Source: Cognatilysobacter xinjiangensis
GTDB taxonomy: Bacteria; Pseudomonadota; Gammaproteobacteria; Xanthomonadales; Xanthomonadaceae
Direction: 5' to 3'
Length of the DNA stretch: 64,000 bases
NCBI RefSeq assembly: GCF_014651995.1
Contig: NZ_BMXY01000001.1
Span: forward strand, 1,488,001 to 1,552,000
Position numbers and translations under genes: made by a program. A model generated the notes under the pieces. The model had not been told where the DNA came from and searched no databases. It worked only from the letters and a program-made list of their open reading frames with translations. Shown here piece after piece: positions 36,493 through 46,532 of this stretch. Positions within the stretch are counted from its first letter, which is position 1. Every line of letters begins with the position of its first letter.

Positions 36493-38520
36493 TCAGTCGA
36501 CGACGGGCTTCGCGTCGCCCTTGCCGACCGCGACGAGCCGCTCGACCAGCGTCGGCCAGTCCACACGTCGGTTGATGCCCACCACCGTGAGCCACGGAAT
36601 GCCGCCGCCGCGCACGATGGTGAAGCTGTCGGGCCCTCGCGCGTCGAGCCCGCCCATCTGGCAGACGCCGTCGGCGAGGCGGCAATCGATGCCGAGCGCG
36701 GAATAGGCGAAGTCGTCGAACAGGCCGATCAGCTGCGACTGCAGGCTGCTCACGAACGAGGCGTCGCCGACGCTGGACAGGTCCTGCACCGCGCGCTGGC
36801 TGATGCGCTGGCGCACGCCGCGATGGCGCTCGGTGCGCAGGCTGGCGTCGAACGTGACCGGTTCCCAGTCGACCAGCCGCAGCCCGCCGATGCGGCCGTC
36901 CAGCTTGCCGGTGATGCTGCCGAATCCCAGCACGCCGGTGAGCGATTCGAGGTCGATGTCGTCGAAGGCGATGTCGGCGCTGAGCGTGGGCGCGACGCCG
37001 AGCGGGCGCTCCATCGACAGCGCGGACACGTCGAGGCGCCCGCCGAACAGCGCCATCGACAGGCCGCCGTCGAACACCAGCTGCTGCGCGGAATAGCGTG
37101 CGTTGGGGATGCGGCCGGAAAGCTCACCGGTGAACGCCGGCAGGCCCAGCGCCTTCGACAGCTCGCCGATGTCGAGCGACTGCACGTCCAGGCCGAATTG
37201 CGCACTCGCGCCTACGCCACCCGCCGGCGGCTGCACGGCGAGATGATCGAAGTGAAGGCGACCGCCGAGCATCGGAATGTCCACCGGCGACGCGAACGCC
37301 AGACGGCCCTGTTCGCTGCGCATCGGCAGCGTCGCCTCGCCGAAGCCGAGTTCATAGACGTGGCCCGAGTCCCACGACAGTCGGCTGTCGACCGGCCCGG
37401 CGGCAGAGAAGCGCATATCGCCGCCGAGCCCGTGCAGCGCGAAGCGCCCGCGCGGGTCGTCGACATCCACGCCCGACAACGTACCGTCGAGCGACTCGAG
37501 TTCGCCGTTGCGCAGCGCGATGCGGGCGTGCAGCGCACCGCGCAGCGCGAGGTCGCCGAGCCCGGCCGCGCCGAGCCAGCCGGAGAGATAGGGATCGCGC
37601 AGCCGCGAGAGATCGTCGCTGCGCAGCTGCGCCTGCATCGACCGCAATGCAGTATCCGGCCCGAATTCGACCGCGCCGCCGGCCTGCAGCACGCCGTCAT
37701 CGCGCCAGTCGAAGCGCGGGATGCGCCAGCAGCAGGCGCCGCGCTGCTCGGCCTCGATCGCGACGTCCGCCATGCGGCCCGACATCGCCAGATAGGCGCT
37801 GCCGAACAAGGCTTCGCCGCCGCCGAGGCGCCCGCGCAGCGCGACGCGGTCGGTGTCGCCGAGCAGCATGTCGAGGTCGAGCTGCGCCGACATGCCCTCG
37901 GCCGCGATCGTGCCATCCGGCGTGTCGAACGCGACGCCGCGCAGCGCCAGCGGCCCGGCGATGCGCAGGCCATCGGCAGGCGTCGTGATGCGCAGGCGCG
38001 CGTCGCCTTCGCCCGCCTTCAGCTGGCCCTGCGGCCATGCCTTCGCGAGCAGGCCGTGCAACCATGCAAGTGGAATCGCGGTGAGGTCGACACGCGTCGG
38101 GTCGCGCGCGTCGCCGCGGCGCTCGACGGATATCCGGCTCGGCCCGCGCACGAGTTCGGCGTCGAGGCCCTTTTCGTCGATGTCGACCGCGAGGCGCATC
38201 GTGCCGGCCGTCGTCTGCGCCGGGCCTTCGCACTGCCACCGCGACCAGCCGTCGCGCCGCAGCACGCAGCGCCAGTCGAGCGATGCGAAGCGGAAGCCGA
38301 GGTCGGGGGCGTCCACGCGTTCCGCGCGCAGCCGCAGTGCGCCCTGCGTCGCGCCGGCGGGCCAGTCGAGGTCGACCCGCACGCCCGCCATCGTGCCCAC
38401 GGGCGAGGCCACGCGCGCGATGCGCGCATGCGCCGAACGCGCCTGCGCGGGCATGGCCACGACCAGCGTGGCGAACAGCACGGCGAGCAGCGCGCGTAGG
38501 ATGGGCATCCGCGGCAGCAT
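36493..38520 (-). CDS. YdbH-like AsmA-family intermembrane lipid-transport protein
   Basis: A protein of about 675 residues with a signal peptide (MPILRALLAVLFATLVVAMPAQA region, residues about 5-28), then a long beta-strand-rich body. The C-terminal part (about 440-670) has FGGRLDVSALSMERP, LTGVLGFGSITGKLDG, SVGDASFVSSLQSQLIG, GIPWLTVVGINRRVDWP (core ITGKLDG and TVVGINRRVDW) as in the YdbH/DUF748-type domain. In E. coli, YdbH spans the periplasm and moves phospholipid to the outer membrane. Two in-frame ATG are possible (38520, 38508). A downstream ydbL-like gene on the same strand supports the call. No separate ynbE gene is seen. The opposite-strand REC-HPt gene starts 22 bases away. Confidence 0.78.
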   Translation of the reverse strand: MLPRMPILRALLAVLFATLVVAMPAQARSAHARIARVASPVGTMAGVRVDLDWPAGATQGALRLRAERVDAPDLGFRFASLDWRCVLRRDGWSRWQCEGPAQTTAGTMRLAVDIDEKGLDAELVRGPSRISVERRGDARDPTRVDLTAIPLAWLHGLLAKAWPQGQLKAGEGDARLRITTPADGLRIAGPLALRGVAFDTPDGTIAAEGMSAQLDLDMLLGDTDRVALRGRLGGGEALFGSAYLAMSGRMADVAIEAEQRGACCWRIPRFDWRDDGVLQAGGAVEFGPDTALRSMQAQLRSDDLSRLRDPYLSGWLGAAGLGDLALRGALHARIALRNGELESLDGTLSGVDVDDPRGRFALHGLGGDMRFSAAGPVDSRLSWDSGHVYELGFGEATLPMRSEQGRLAFASPVDIPMLGGRLHFDHLAVQPPAGGVGASAQFGLDVQSLDIGELSKALGLPAFTGELSGRIPNARYSAQQLVFDGGLSMALFGGRLDVSALSMERPLGVAPTLSADIAFDDIDLESLTGVLGFGSITGKLDGRIGGLRLVDWEPVTFDASLRTERHRGVRQRISQRAVQDLSSVGDASFVSSLQSQLIGLFDDFAYSALGIDCRLADGVCQMGGLDARGPDSFTIVRGGGIPWLTVVGINRRVDWPTLVERLVAVGKGDAKPVVD

Positions 38521-38542
38521 ACCCACCGGACGCCAACCAACG

Positions 38543-39259
38543 ATGACGGACCATCGCCCCTTCCGCGCCCTGCTCGTCGAGGACGACGCAGTGAGCGCCG
38601 CCTTTCTCGAAGCCGCACTCGCGCGGGTGCCCCTGCAGGTGGACCTCGCCCGCGACTGCGCGCAGGCCCGCGCGCTCGCCGCCGGGCGCGGCTACGACCT
38701 CTGGGTCTTCGACGCCAACCTGCCCGACGGCCGCGGCGATGCGTTGCTGCGCATCCTGCGGACCGGGTCGACCACGCCCGCGATCGCGCATACCGCCGCG
38801 CGCGAGGTGGAGGAGCACGAGTCGCTGCTCGCGGCCGGCTTTCTCGAAGTGCTGGTCAAGCCGTTGTCGACCGCGGAGATCGTGGCGGCCGCACGCATGG
38901 CGCTGGGCCTGGTCGCCGAGGCGCCGACCGCAGCGGTGCCCGACACCACGCGCCCGTTGTGGGATGACGCCAGCGCACTGCGCGCGCTGCTCGGCGATCG
39001 CGGTCATCTGTTCGCCCTGCGCGGCCTGTTCCGTCCGGAGCTGGAAGCCCTGGAAGCGACCCTGCGCGCCGCGATCGACGACGGCGACCACGCGGACCTG
39101 CGCTCGACGCTGCATCGCCTGCGCGCGAGCTGCGGCTTCGTCGGCGCGGCGCGCCTGGGCGATGCGGCGGCGACGCTCGCCGCGACGGATGCGAACGCCG
39201 GCTGGCCGGGTTTCGCCGCGACACTGCAGGAAACGCTCGATCAGTTTCCGGAAGGCTGA
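38543..39259 (+). CDS. Response regulator with C-terminal HPt domain
   Basis: A 238-residue signalling protein. The REC domain (about 5-125) has the acidic pair EDD, the phospho-acceptor Asp in VFDANLPDG, the Thr in AHTAARE and the Lys in LVKPLS. The HPt domain (about 140-235) has the phospho-His in [17 protein letters not shown]. It has no DNA-binding or enzymatic output. The protein most likely passes phosphate in a relay with a hybrid kinase encoded elsewhere; the partner is unknown. It is divergent from the ydbH-like gene (22 bases between starts). Its last 19 bases overlap the 3' end of recO on the other strand. Confidence 0.87.
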   Translation: MTDHRPFRALLVEDDAVSAAFLEAALARVPLQVDLARDCAQARALAAGRGYDLWVFDANLPDGRGDALLRILRTGSTTPAIAHTAAREVEEHESLLAAGFLEVLVKPLSTAEIVAAARMALGLVAEAPTAAVPDTTRPLWDDASALRALLGDRGHLFALRGLFRPELEALEATLRAAIDDGDHADLRSTLHRLRASCGFVGAARLGDAAATLAATDANAGWPGFAATLQETLDQFPEG

Positions 39260-39990
39260 CCGCCGACCCCGGCGCGCGACAGTTCCCCCAGCATTTGCCA
39301 GGACGTCAGCCCGCGCGGGCCGAGGTGGTGTTCGAGTACGCGGCGCATAGCGCGGCGCAGCGAGGCCTGGTCGCCGCCCGCGGGCATCCGATCCTCGGCC
39401 AGCGCGAGCAGCGCCTGCCCGCTCGGCGCATCGCTGCGGTCGGCCGCGCCACGGTCGATCAGCAGGCGGCGCGGGCCGTGCTCCGGATCGAGGCGATAGC
39501 GCGCTGCGGGATCGATCGGCTGGCCGTCGCCGTCGCACGCGAGGTCGAAGCCGAGCCCGATCGATTGCAGCAGGTCGCGCTCGTAACGACGCAGCGTCCA
39601 GGCGAGCGGCTCGCCGGCGCGCAGTCGCTCGCGCATGCGCGCATAGGCCGCGAAGAGGTCGGGCTGGGGATCATTACGCGGGGCGAGCCGCAACGTGAGT
39701 TCATTGACGTAGAAGGCGGCAAGAGCGGCGTCGCCCACCAGCCGCGGCGCCGCGTCGACGGCCTCGGCGCCGGTGAGCCGCGCGAGTTCGCCCCGCTGCA
39801 GCGCGTCGAAGCGGATCCACTGCAGCGGCTGCAGCGCCGCGCGCAGCATCTGCCGGCGCGGCCCGGTGACGCCGCGCGCGAGCAGGCCGATGCGGCCGTG
39901 CTGCGCGGTCAGCACCTCGAGCAGCAGGCTCGTCTCGCGATACGGCCGCGCGTGCAGGACGAAGGCGTTTTCCTCGATGTAGCGCTGCAT
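39241..39990 (-). CDS. recO: DNA repair protein RecO
   Basis: Mediator that loads RecA on gaps with RecF/RecR. The 249-residue protein begins [28 protein letters not shown] (core [13 protein letters not shown]), the OB-fold start of RecO. It continues with [21 protein letters not shown] and [15 protein letters not shown] helical C-terminal part follows with [14 protein letters not shown] and [17 protein letters not shown]. The zinc cysteines of some RecO proteins are absent, as in other gammaproteobacteria. It is the last gene of the lepA-lepB-DUF4845-rnc-era-recO cluster, separated from era by 186 bases. The 3' ends of recO and the REC-HPt gene overlap by 19 bases. Confidence 0.94.
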   Translation of the reverse strand: MQRYIEENAFVLHARPYRETSLLLEVLTAQHGRIGLLARGVTGPRRQMLRAALQPLQWIRFDALQRGELARLTGAEAVDAAPRLVGDAALAAFYVNELTLRLAPRNDPQPDLFAAYARMRERLRAGEPLAWTLRRYERDLLQSIGLGFDLACDGDGQPIDPAARYRLDPEHGPRRLLIDRGAADRSDAPSGQALLALAEDRMPAGGDQASLRRAMRRVLEHHLGPRGLTSWQMLGELSRAGVGGQPSGN

Positions 39991-40176
39991 GGCGGCGGTT
40001 CCTGGTCGGCCGCGCCAGTCTGCGGCGCAGGCGGCGAACGCATCGAAAAAGACGGTGGAACGGCGCTGTCCGCGGATGACGGAAACGGCGTCGTCCCCGT
40101 GTCGACGAAGGCTACGGCGGCAGCGCTCGCGGCCCGCTATCCGCCCAGGCGTCAGCGCGCCGCCGCACGCGTCCGG

Positions 40177-41082
40177 TCAGTCGTGATAGCCGAGCGACTT
40201 CAGCGCGGCCTCGTCGTCCGACCAGCCCTCGCGCACGCGCACCCACGTCTCGAGGAAGACCTTGGCGTCGAACAGCTTCTCCATCTGCTGGCGCGCACGG
40301 GCACCGATCTCGCGCAGCCGCTCGCCGCCCTTGCCGATCACGATGCCCTTCTGGCCCTGGCGCTCGACCCAGATCACCGCGCCGATGCGCAGCAGCGCGC
40401 CATCGACCTCGAAGCGCTCGATCTCGACCGTGGTGGCGTACGGCAACTCGTCGCCAAGCTGGCGCATCAGTTGCTCGCGCACCATCTCGCCCGCGAGGAA
40501 GCGCTGGCTCTTGTCGGTGATCTCGTCCTCGCCGTAGAGCGCCTCCTGCTCGGGCACCAGCGACAGCACCGCGCGCACCAGATCCGGCAGGCCGAGTTCC
40601 TTGAGCGCGGAGATCGGATGCACGGAGGCGAAGTCGCGGCCTTCGGTAGCGCGCGCCAGGTAGGGCAGCAGCGCGGTCTTGTCCTTCAGGCGGTCGACCT
40701 GGTTGACCACCAGCACCACCGGGACGCCGGCCGATTTCAGAGCGTCGTAGGCGAGGCCGTCCTCGTCGTCCCAGCGCCCTGCCTGCACGACCAGCAGTGC
40801 CGCATCGACGCCTTCGAGGGCGCCACGCGCCGCGCGGTTCATCATCCGGTTCATCGCACGCTTCTGTTCGCGATGGATGCCGGGCGTGTCGAGCAGGATC
40901 AGCTGGCCGGCCGGGAAGGTCGCGATGCCGAGCAGGCGATGGCGCGTGGTCTGCGGGCGGTTGGAGGTGATGCTGATCTTGGCACCGACGAGCGCGTTGA
41001 CCAGGGTGGACTTGCCGACATTGGGTCGGCCGATGACGGCGACGTGGCCGGCGCGGAAAGGAGATGCATCCATCCGAGACAT
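40177..41082 (-). CDS. era: GTPase Era
   Basis: Essential GTPase that binds the 3' end of 16S rRNA during 30S maturation. It is 301 residues. The G domain has G1 [10 protein letters not shown]2 in [14 protein letters not shown]3 DTPGIH, G4 NQVDRLK and G5 ISALKELG. The C-terminal KH domain has [21 protein letters not shown] (core [11 protein letters not shown]) and [23 protein letters not shown]. The ATG at 41082 gives MSRMDASPF; the ATG three codons later is equally possible. The rnc stop is 33 bases upstream, the usual rnc-era arrangement. Confidence 0.97.
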   Translation of the reverse strand: MSRMDASPFRAGHVAVIGRPNVGKSTLVNALVGAKISITSNRPQTTRHRLLGIATFPAGQLILLDTPGIHREQKRAMNRMMNRAARGALEGVDAALLVVQAGRWDDEDGLAYDALKSAGVPVVLVVNQVDRLKDKTALLPYLARATEGRDFASVHPISALKELGLPDLVRAVLSLVPEQEALYGEDEITDKSQRFLAGEMVREQLMRQLGDELPYATTVEIERFEVDGALLRIGAVIWVERQGQKGIVIGKGGERLREIGARARQQMEKLFDAKVFLETWVRVREGWSDDEAALKSLGYHD

Positions 41083-41115
41083 TGTACGGGCGCCGTCGCG
41101 ACGCGCCGTGAGCCG

Positions 41116-41778
41116 TCAGCGCGTCGCTTCGATCCGCGCCAGCGCCGCTTCCGCGGCCAGCTGCTCGGCCGCCCGGCGCGAGCTGCCCTCGCCCTCCGTC
41201 ACGATCTCGGGCTGGGCCAACGTACAGCTCACCCGGAAGGTGCGGGCGTGCTCCTCGCCCTCCTCGGAAATGAGCGTGTAGACGGGCAGCGGCTTCTGCC
41301 GGCCCTGGAGCCACTCCTGCAGGCGGGTCTTGGCGTCCTTGCCGACCTTGTTCGGTGGCGGCAGCGCAGCCATCGCCTTCTCGAACCAGGGCAGCACGGC
41401 GGCGCGGCAGGTCTCGAAATCGCTGTCGAGGTAGATCGCAGCCACCAGCGCCTCGACGGCGTCGGCGAGAATCGAATCGCGGCGATGGCCGCCCGACTTC
41501 ATCTCGCCCGGGCCCAGCGTGAGGCGGGCACCCAGCTCGAGGTCGCGCGCGATGCGGGCCAGCGAGGATTCACGCACCAGCTCGGCACGGGCACGCGTCA
41601 GCGCGCCCTCGTCGACCTTCGGCCACTGCGTGTACAGCGCCTCGGCCATGAACAGGTTGACCAGCGCGTCGCCCAGGAACTCCAGCCGCTCGTTATGCGG
41701 CGTGCCGGCGCTGCGATGCCGCAGCGCCTGCTCCAGAAGCTCCGGTCGACGGAAGCGATGACCCAGCGCCTTCTCCAC
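41116..41778 (-). CDS. rnc: Ribonuclease III
   Basis: Double-strand RNA endonuclease for rRNA and mRNA processing. The 220-residue protein has the catalytic signature ERLEFLGDA (about 30-38), the second acidic site [13 protein letters not shown], and a C-terminal dsRNA-binding domain (about 152-220) with KTRLQEWLQ, and [18 protein letters not shown] (core [12 protein letters not shown]). The start is a GTG at 41778 (MEKALGHRF), 4 bases from the preceding stop, with no better ATG. Rnc-era order is conserved. Confidence 0.97.
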   Translation of the reverse strand: MEKALGHRFRRPELLEQALRHRSAGTPHNERLEFLGDALVNLFMAEALYTQWPKVDEGALTRARAELVRESSLARIARDLELGARLTLGPGEMKSGGHRRDSILADAVEALVAAIYLDSDFETCRAAVLPWFEKAMAALPPPNKVGKDAKTRLQEWLQGRQKPLPVYTLISEEGEEHARTFRVSCTLAQPEIVTEGEGSSRRAAEQLAAEAALARIEATR

Positions 41779-41781
41779 GCG

Positions 41782-42156
41782 TCAGTCGGCGATGCGCCTG
41801 AATTCCTTCTCGGCGTGGAAATGGCCCACGACGTCGAGGTTCGCGATCAGCGGACGCTGCACGTCGTAGTCCACCGTCATCACCCAGCCGCCTTCCTTGC
41901 GCTTGAGCTTGACGTTCTCGGGCTTCACGTTCTCGCTGTAGTTGATGTCCATGCGCCGGAAGAACAGATCCTTGATCTTCTCCGGGTTGTTGTCCGACAT
42001 GCCGGCCTCGCCCGCCATGCCTTCCAGCGCACGCTTGACCGAGTAGTACTCGGAATACATCGGCACCACCTTCATGCCGACGTAGAGGAACACGCCGACC
42101 ACGGCGAGCACCAGGATGAAGCTGGTCAGGGTCAGGCCCTGCTGACGACGTCTCAT
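41782..42156 (-). CDS. DUF4845-domain membrane protein
   Basis: A 124-residue protein with a type II-like hydrophobic N-terminus (RRRQQGLTLTSFILVLAVVG, about residues 2-28). A small periplasmic domain follows with FFRRMDINYSENVKPENV and WVMTVDYDVQRPLIANLD. The Q-G-L-T-L opening recalls a type IV pilin-like leader, but the usual GFTLxE is not present. DUF4845 proteins sit between lepB and rnc in many gamma- and betaproteobacteria; the function is unknown. It starts 34 bases after lepB and ends 3 bases before rnc. Confidence 0.9.
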   Translation of the reverse strand: MRRRQQGLTLTSFILVLAVVGVFLYVGMKVVPMYSEYYSVKRALEGMAGEAGMSDNNPEKIKDLFFRRMDINYSENVKPENVKLKRKEGGWVMTVDYDVQRPLIANLDVVGHFHAEKEFRRIAD

Positions 42157-42190
42157 GACTCTCTCCCCAAAGTCCGTGAGGCGGACGATA

Positions 42191-42994
42191 TCACTGGATC
42201 CGATTGCCGATGCGCGAGGCGTCGAAGGCGCCGGAGCAGAACCAGCCCTCGCAGTTCAGCCAGGTCAGGAAGGCCTTGCCTCGCAGGTTGGACTCGGGGA
42301 GGAAGTGCGTGGCCCAGTACCGGCTGTCCTCGCTGTTGTCGCGGTTGTCGCCCATCACGAAATAGTGGCCGGCGGGCACCACCCACTCGCCCTCGCCCGG
42401 GTCCATCACGCGATCGGTGGCCTCGAGCACGTGATGCGGGCGTCCCGGAAGCGCTTCCATCAGCTCCTCGGCGCCCGTCATCTCCGCGCCGTTTCCGACG
42501 CCCTGGTAGATGCCGAGCGGCTCGTAGCGCATGGCCTGCCCGTTCACGATCAGCTGGTTGTTGTGGTACGCGATCCGGTCGCCCGGCAGGCCGACAATGC
42601 GTTTGATCCAATCCTGCTCCGGATGATGGGGCGGCTTGAACACCACCACGTCGCCGCGCTTGGGCTCGCCGATCGACACCACCTTCGAGTTGGTGATCGG
42701 CAGGCGCAGGCCGTAACTGAACTTGTTGACGAGGATGAAGTCGCCGGTCAGCAGCGTCGGCATCATCGAGTTCGACGGGATGCGGAACGGCTCGGCCACG
42801 AAGCTGCGCAGCAGCAGCACCGCCGCGAGCACCGGGAAGAACGACTTGGCGTAGTCGACCAGCACCGGCTCGTCGGCGCTGTCGAGCAGGCCTTCGCGGG
42901 CGGCGCGGCGGCGCGCCAGGAACAGCTTGTCGAGCAGCCAGACGAGGCCGCTGACGAGCGTCAGCGCGACGAGGATGATTTCGAACCAGCGCAT
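42191..42994 (-). CDS. lepB: Signal peptidase I
   Basis: Inner-membrane serine protease that releases Sec and Tat signal peptides. The 267-residue protein has two N-terminal helices (about 3-22 and 48-66). The catalytic Ser is in RIPSNSMMPTLLTGD and the Lys in DWIKRIVGLPGDR. The family boxes GDVVVFKPP and HYFVMGDNRDNSEDSR are also present. It is slightly shorter than E. coli LepB (324) because the large periplasmic insert is reduced. It follows lepA by 92 bases, as in other Proteobacteria. Confidence 0.97.
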   Translation of the reverse strand: MRWFEIILVALTLVSGLVWLLDKLFLARRRAAREGLLDSADEPVLVDYAKSFFPVLAAVLLLRSFVAEPFRIPSNSMMPTLLTGDFILVNKFSYGLRLPITNSKVVSIGEPKRGDVVVFKPPHHPEQDWIKRIVGLPGDRIAYHNNQLIVNGQAMRYEPLGIYQGVGNGAEMTGAEELMEALPGRPHHVLEATDRVMDPGEGEWVVPAGHYFVMGDNRDNSEDSRYWATHFLPESNLRGKAFLTWLNCEGWFCSGAFDASRIGNRIQ

Positions 42995-43040
42995 GGCAGT
43001 CCTTGGAAGCGGTGTGCGTGACGGGAGCTTGGATCGCGGC

Positions 43041-43073
43041 AGGCGGCCCGGGTTCCCGACACCCGGCCCGCCT
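43041..43073 (-). terminator. Hairpin between lepA and lepB
   Basis: A 13-base stem (43041-43053 with 43061-43073) with a single mismatch and a 7-base loop, lying 13 bases past the lepA stop. There is no T tract, so it may attenuate or stabilise rather than fully stop the lepA-lepB transcript. Confidence 0.4.
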
Positions 43074-43086
43074 CACGGCACTTGCG

Positions 43087-44877
43087 TTACTGGTCGACCT
43101 TGAGCACGGCGAGGAATGCCTCCTGCGGGATCTCCACGCGCCCGACCTGCTTCATGCGCTTCTTGCCTTCCTTCTGCTTCTCCAGAAGCTTCTTCTTTCG
43201 CGAGATGTCGCCGCCGTAGCACTTGGCCAGGACGTTCTTGCGCAGCGCCTTTACCGTCGTGCGGGCGATCACCTGCGCGCCGATCGCGGCCTGGATCGCC
43301 ACGTCGAACTGCTGGCGCGGGATCAGGTCCTTCATCTTCTCGGTGAGGTCGCGGCCGCGGCGGTCTGCGTGGCTGCGATGCGTGATGATGCTCAGCGCAT
43401 CGACCTTGTCGCCGTTGATGAGCGTGTCCACGCGCACGAACGGGCCGGCCTGGAAACGCAAAAAGTGGTAGTCCAGCGAGGCGTAGCCGCGGGACACCGA
43501 CTTCAGCTTGTCGAAGAAGTCGAGCACCACCTCGGCCATCGGCAGCTCGTAGCTGATCTGCACCTGTTGGCCCATGTAGGTGATGCCGATCTGCACGCCG
43601 CGCTTCTCCTCGCACAGCGTGATCACGTTGCCGACGTAATCCGGCGGCGTGAGGATGTTGGCGCGGATGATCGGCTCGCGGATCTCCTCGACCATGTTCA
43701 CCGGCGGCAGCTTGGCCGGGTTGTCCATGGGCACGATCGAGCCATCGGTCTTGAGCACCTCGTAGATCACCGTCGGCGCGGTGGTGATGAGGTTGAGGTT
43801 GTACTCGCGCTCCAGGCGCTCCTGCACGATCTCCATGTGCAGCATGCCTAGGAAGCCGCAGCGGAAGCCGAAGCCCATCGCCTCGGAGCTCTCGGGCTCG
43901 AAGCGCAGCGCGGCATCGTTGAGGCGCAGCTTCTCCAGCGCCTCGCGCAGGTCCGGGTAGTCCTCGGCGTCGACCGGGAACAGGCCCGCGAACACGCGCG
44001 GTTGCATTTCCTGGAAGCCCGGCAGCGGGCCCGGCGCCGGGTTCGCGGCGTGCGTCAGCGTGTCGCCCACCGGCGCGCCGTGAACGTCCTTGATCGACGC
44101 GGTGACCCAGCCCACCTCGCCCGCGCGCAGCGCCGGCAGTACCTTGCGCTTGGGAGTGAACACGCCGACGTCGTCGACCTGGTGCGTACGGCCGGTCGAC
44201 ATCACGAGCAGCTTGTCGCCCTTCTTGATCTCGCCCTGCATGACGCGCACTAGCGACACCACGCCGAGGTAGTTGTCGAACCACGAGTCGATGATGAGCG
44301 CCTGCAGCCTGTCGGTATCGCGCGGTTTCGGCGGCGGAATGCGCTGCACGATGGCTTCGAGCACGTCGACGACATTGAGGCCGGTCTTGGCGCTGATGGC
44401 GACGGCGTCGGAGGCGTCGATGCCGATAACTGCCTCGATCTCGCCCTTGGCGCGGTCGATGTCCGCGGTGGGCAGGTCGATCTTGTTAAGCACGGGCACG
44501 ACCTCGAGGCCCTGCTCCACCGCCGTGTAGCAGTTGGCGACGGACTGCGCCTCCACGCCCTGCGCGGCGTCCACGACCAGCAGCGCGCCTTCGCAGGCGG
44601 CGAGCGAACGCGAGACCTCGTAGCTGAAGTCGACGTGGCCCGGCGTGTCGATGAAGTTCAGGAAGTAGGTCTGCCCGTCCTTCGCCGTGTACGGTAGCGA
44701 CACTGACTGCGCCTTGATGGTGATGCCGCGCTCGCGCTCGATCGGATTCGAGTCGAGCACCTGCGCCTCCATCTCGCGCGCTTCGAGGCCGCCGCAGAGC
44801 TGGATGATGCGGTCGGCCAGCGTCGACTTGCCGTGGTCGACGTGGGCGATGATGGAAAAGTTGCGGATCTGCTGCAT
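43087..44877 (-). CDS. lepA: Elongation factor 4 (LepA)
   Basis: Ribosome-bound translational GTPase, 596 residues, as usual. The G domain has [45 protein letters not shown] and ISAKTG. Later domains show [29 protein letters not shown] and [16 protein letters not shown]. The LepA-specific C-terminal domain is present, with [26 protein letters not shown] (core [15 protein letters not shown]). The ATG at 44877 ([16 protein letters not shown]) is conserved. It heads the lepA-lepB-DUF4845-rnc-era group. Confidence 0.98.
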   Translation of the reverse strand: MQQIRNFSIIAHVDHGKSTLADRIIQLCGGLEAREMEAQVLDSNPIERERGITIKAQSVSLPYTAKDGQTYFLNFIDTPGHVDFSYEVSRSLAACEGALLVVDAAQGVEAQSVANCYTAVEQGLEVVPVLNKIDLPTADIDRAKGEIEAVIGIDASDAVAISAKTGLNVVDVLEAIVQRIPPPKPRDTDRLQALIIDSWFDNYLGVVSLVRVMQGEIKKGDKLLVMSTGRTHQVDDVGVFTPKRKVLPALRAGEVGWVTASIKDVHGAPVGDTLTHAANPAPGPLPGFQEMQPRVFAGLFPVDAEDYPDLREALEKLRLNDAALRFEPESSEAMGFGFRCGFLGMLHMEIVQERLEREYNLNLITTAPTVIYEVLKTDGSIVPMDNPAKLPPVNMVEEIREPIIRANILTPPDYVGNVITLCEEKRGVQIGITYMGQQVQISYELPMAEVVLDFFDKLKSVSRGYASLDYHFLRFQAGPFVRVDTLINGDKVDALSIITHRSHADRRGRDLTEKMKDLIPRQQFDVAIQAAIGAQVIARTTVKALRKNVLAKCYGGDISRKKKLLEKQKEGKKRMKQVGRVEIPQEAFLAVLKVDQ

Positions 44878-44939
44878 GAAGCGGGCACGGCCGAGGCGAA
44901 ATAACCCGGGATTATCGCATAGCGCCTGCCCTCGCCCCG

Positions 44940-44965
44940 GGCGACCGCGGCGGGCCGCGGTCGCC
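44940..44965 (-). terminator. Hairpin after degP
   Basis: An 11-bp perfect GC stem (44940-44950 with 44955-44965) with loop CGGG, 9 bases past the degP stop. No T run follows. It is likely the 3' end of the rpoE-rseA-degP transcript. Confidence 0.5.
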
Positions 44966-44973
44966 GGTCGACG

Positions 44974-46482
44974 TCAGCCTGCGGCGGGCTCCACCGCGAC
45001 GAACTGCGTGGAGCTGCCACGACGGATCAGCAGCATGATCGCCTGGCCGCGCGGTACCGCCGAAACTGCACGCGACAGATCGCCCGCGCTGCCGACCGCG
45101 CTGCGGCCGACCTGCAGGATCACGTCGCCCGGGCGCAGTCCGGCGTCACGCGCCGAGGTGCCTTCGACGCTCGCGATGCGCACGCCCTCGCCATTGCCTA
45201 GACCCAGGCGCTGGCGCTCGGCGGCGGTCAGGTCCTGCACCGACAGGCCCAGGCTGCTGTTGCTGGCCGGCGCCGCGGGCGCGGCCGACGGCGCCGGCCG
45301 CTGCGGATCGCCCGCATCGGCCGTGGCGGACAGCTCGTCGAGCACCACGGGCACCTGCAGCGTCTTGCCGTCGCGCACGATGGTCAGCTCGGCCCGCGAC
45401 TTCGGCGGCAGCGCGCCGATCAGCGGTGGCAGGTCGCTGGAATCGTTAACTTGGCGGCCGTTGACCGCGCGGATGACGTCGCCCACGCGCAGGCCGGCAC
45501 GGGCCGCCGCGCTGCCGTCCATCACCCCGTTGACCAGCGCGCCGGTGGCGGTCGGCAGCTGGAGCGACTGCGCCATGCTCGGCTGGAGTGCCTGCACCTG
45601 CACCCCGAGCTGGCCTCGTGCCACACGGCCGGTCGACTTGAGCTGGTTGACCACCGAGACCGCCAGGTCGCTCGGGATCGCGAAGCTCACGCCCATGTAG
45701 CCGCCGGAGTTGCTGAAGATCTGCGAATTGATACCCACCACCTCGCCGCGCGTATTGAGCAGCGGGCCGCCGGAATTGCCGCGGTTGATCGCGACGTCGG
45801 TCTGGATGAAGGGCACGTACTGCTGGTTGGCGTACGGGTTGCTGCGACCGACCGCGCTGACGATGCCCGCGGTGACCGAATGGTCGAGTCCGAACGGCGA
45901 GCCGATCGCGACCACCCACTGCCCGGCCTTGACCGGGTCCGCCGCCATGCGCAGCGCCGGCAGGCCACGGCCCTCGATCTTCAGCACCGCGATGTCGGAC
46001 TGCTGGTCGCTGCCGACCAGCTTGGCCTTGAACTCGCGACGGTCGGACAGGCGCACGGTGATCGTGCTGGCGCCGTCGACGACGTGGTGGTTGGTGAGCA
46101 CGTAGCCGTCATCGGAAACCAGGAAGCCGCTGCCGAGCGAGACGCCCTGCAGCTCGTCCGGCCGCTGCGGCTGGCGCGGGCCGCCCGGGAACGGCATGTC
46201 CTCGCCGAAGAAGCGCTTGAAGAACTCGGGGATCTCGTCCTCGCCGGCCATGGCGGCGCGACGGCCGTCGCCGCGGATTTCGGCGTTGACGCTGACCACT
46301 GCCGGGCCGACCTGCTGTACGAGGTTGGTGAAGTCCGGCAGGCCCGAGACCATCTGCACCGCGGGCGGCGCGGTGGACGGCACGGGCAGCGTGGCGGCCT
46401 GCGGTTGCTGTGCGGTGCACGCAGCCGGCAGGGCGAGCGCGATGGCGGTGACAAGGGCGAGCGTATTCAGCGGTCGGTTCAT
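44974..46482 (-). CDS. degP: Do-family periplasmic serine endoprotease (DegP/MucD)
   Basis: A 502-residue exported protease-chaperone for misfolded envelope proteins. A signal sequence (about 1-24) is followed by the trypsin-like domain with the catalytic triad: His in LTNHHVVDGA, Asp in QQSDIAVLKI and Ser in NRGNSGGPLLN. Two PDZ domains follow (about 275-375 and 405-500). AACTAQQ near residue 22 could be read as a lipobox, which would anchor the protein; that needs a check. It is the third gene after rpoE and rseA, the algU-mucA-mucD-like order but without mucB. The start MNRPLNTLALVTAIALALP fits a signal peptide. Confidence 0.93.
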   Translation of the reverse strand: MNRPLNTLALVTAIALALPAACTAQQPQAATLPVPSTAPPAVQMVSGLPDFTNLVQQVGPAVVSVNAEIRGDGRRAAMAGEDEIPEFFKRFFGEDMPFPGGPRQPQRPDELQGVSLGSGFLVSDDGYVLTNHHVVDGASTITVRLSDRREFKAKLVGSDQQSDIAVLKIEGRGLPALRMAADPVKAGQWVVAIGSPFGLDHSVTAGIVSAVGRSNPYANQQYVPFIQTDVAINRGNSGGPLLNTRGEVVGINSQIFSNSGGYMGVSFAIPSDLAVSVVNQLKSTGRVARGQLGVQVQALQPSMAQSLQLPTATGALVNGVMDGSAAARAGLRVGDVIRAVNGRQVNDSSDLPPLIGALPPKSRAELTIVRDGKTLQVPVVLDELSATADAGDPQRPAPSAAPAAPASNSSLGLSVQDLTAAERQRLGLGNGEGVRIASVEGTSARDAGLRPGDVILQVGRSAVGSAGDLSRAVSAVPRGQAIMLLIRRGSSTQFVAVEPAAG

Positions 46483-46532
46483 CGAATCGGCCTCAGCGGA
46501 AAGCGGGAGGGCCGGCGTGCCGGCCCGGGGGA

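Noticed and set aside
39295-42606. A 1103-residue open frame on the plus strand
   Set aside because: It lies entirely antisense to recO, era, rnc, DUF4845 and lepB, all well supported. Its product is Arg/His/Gln-rich without any domain, as expected for shadow frames in GC-rich DNA.
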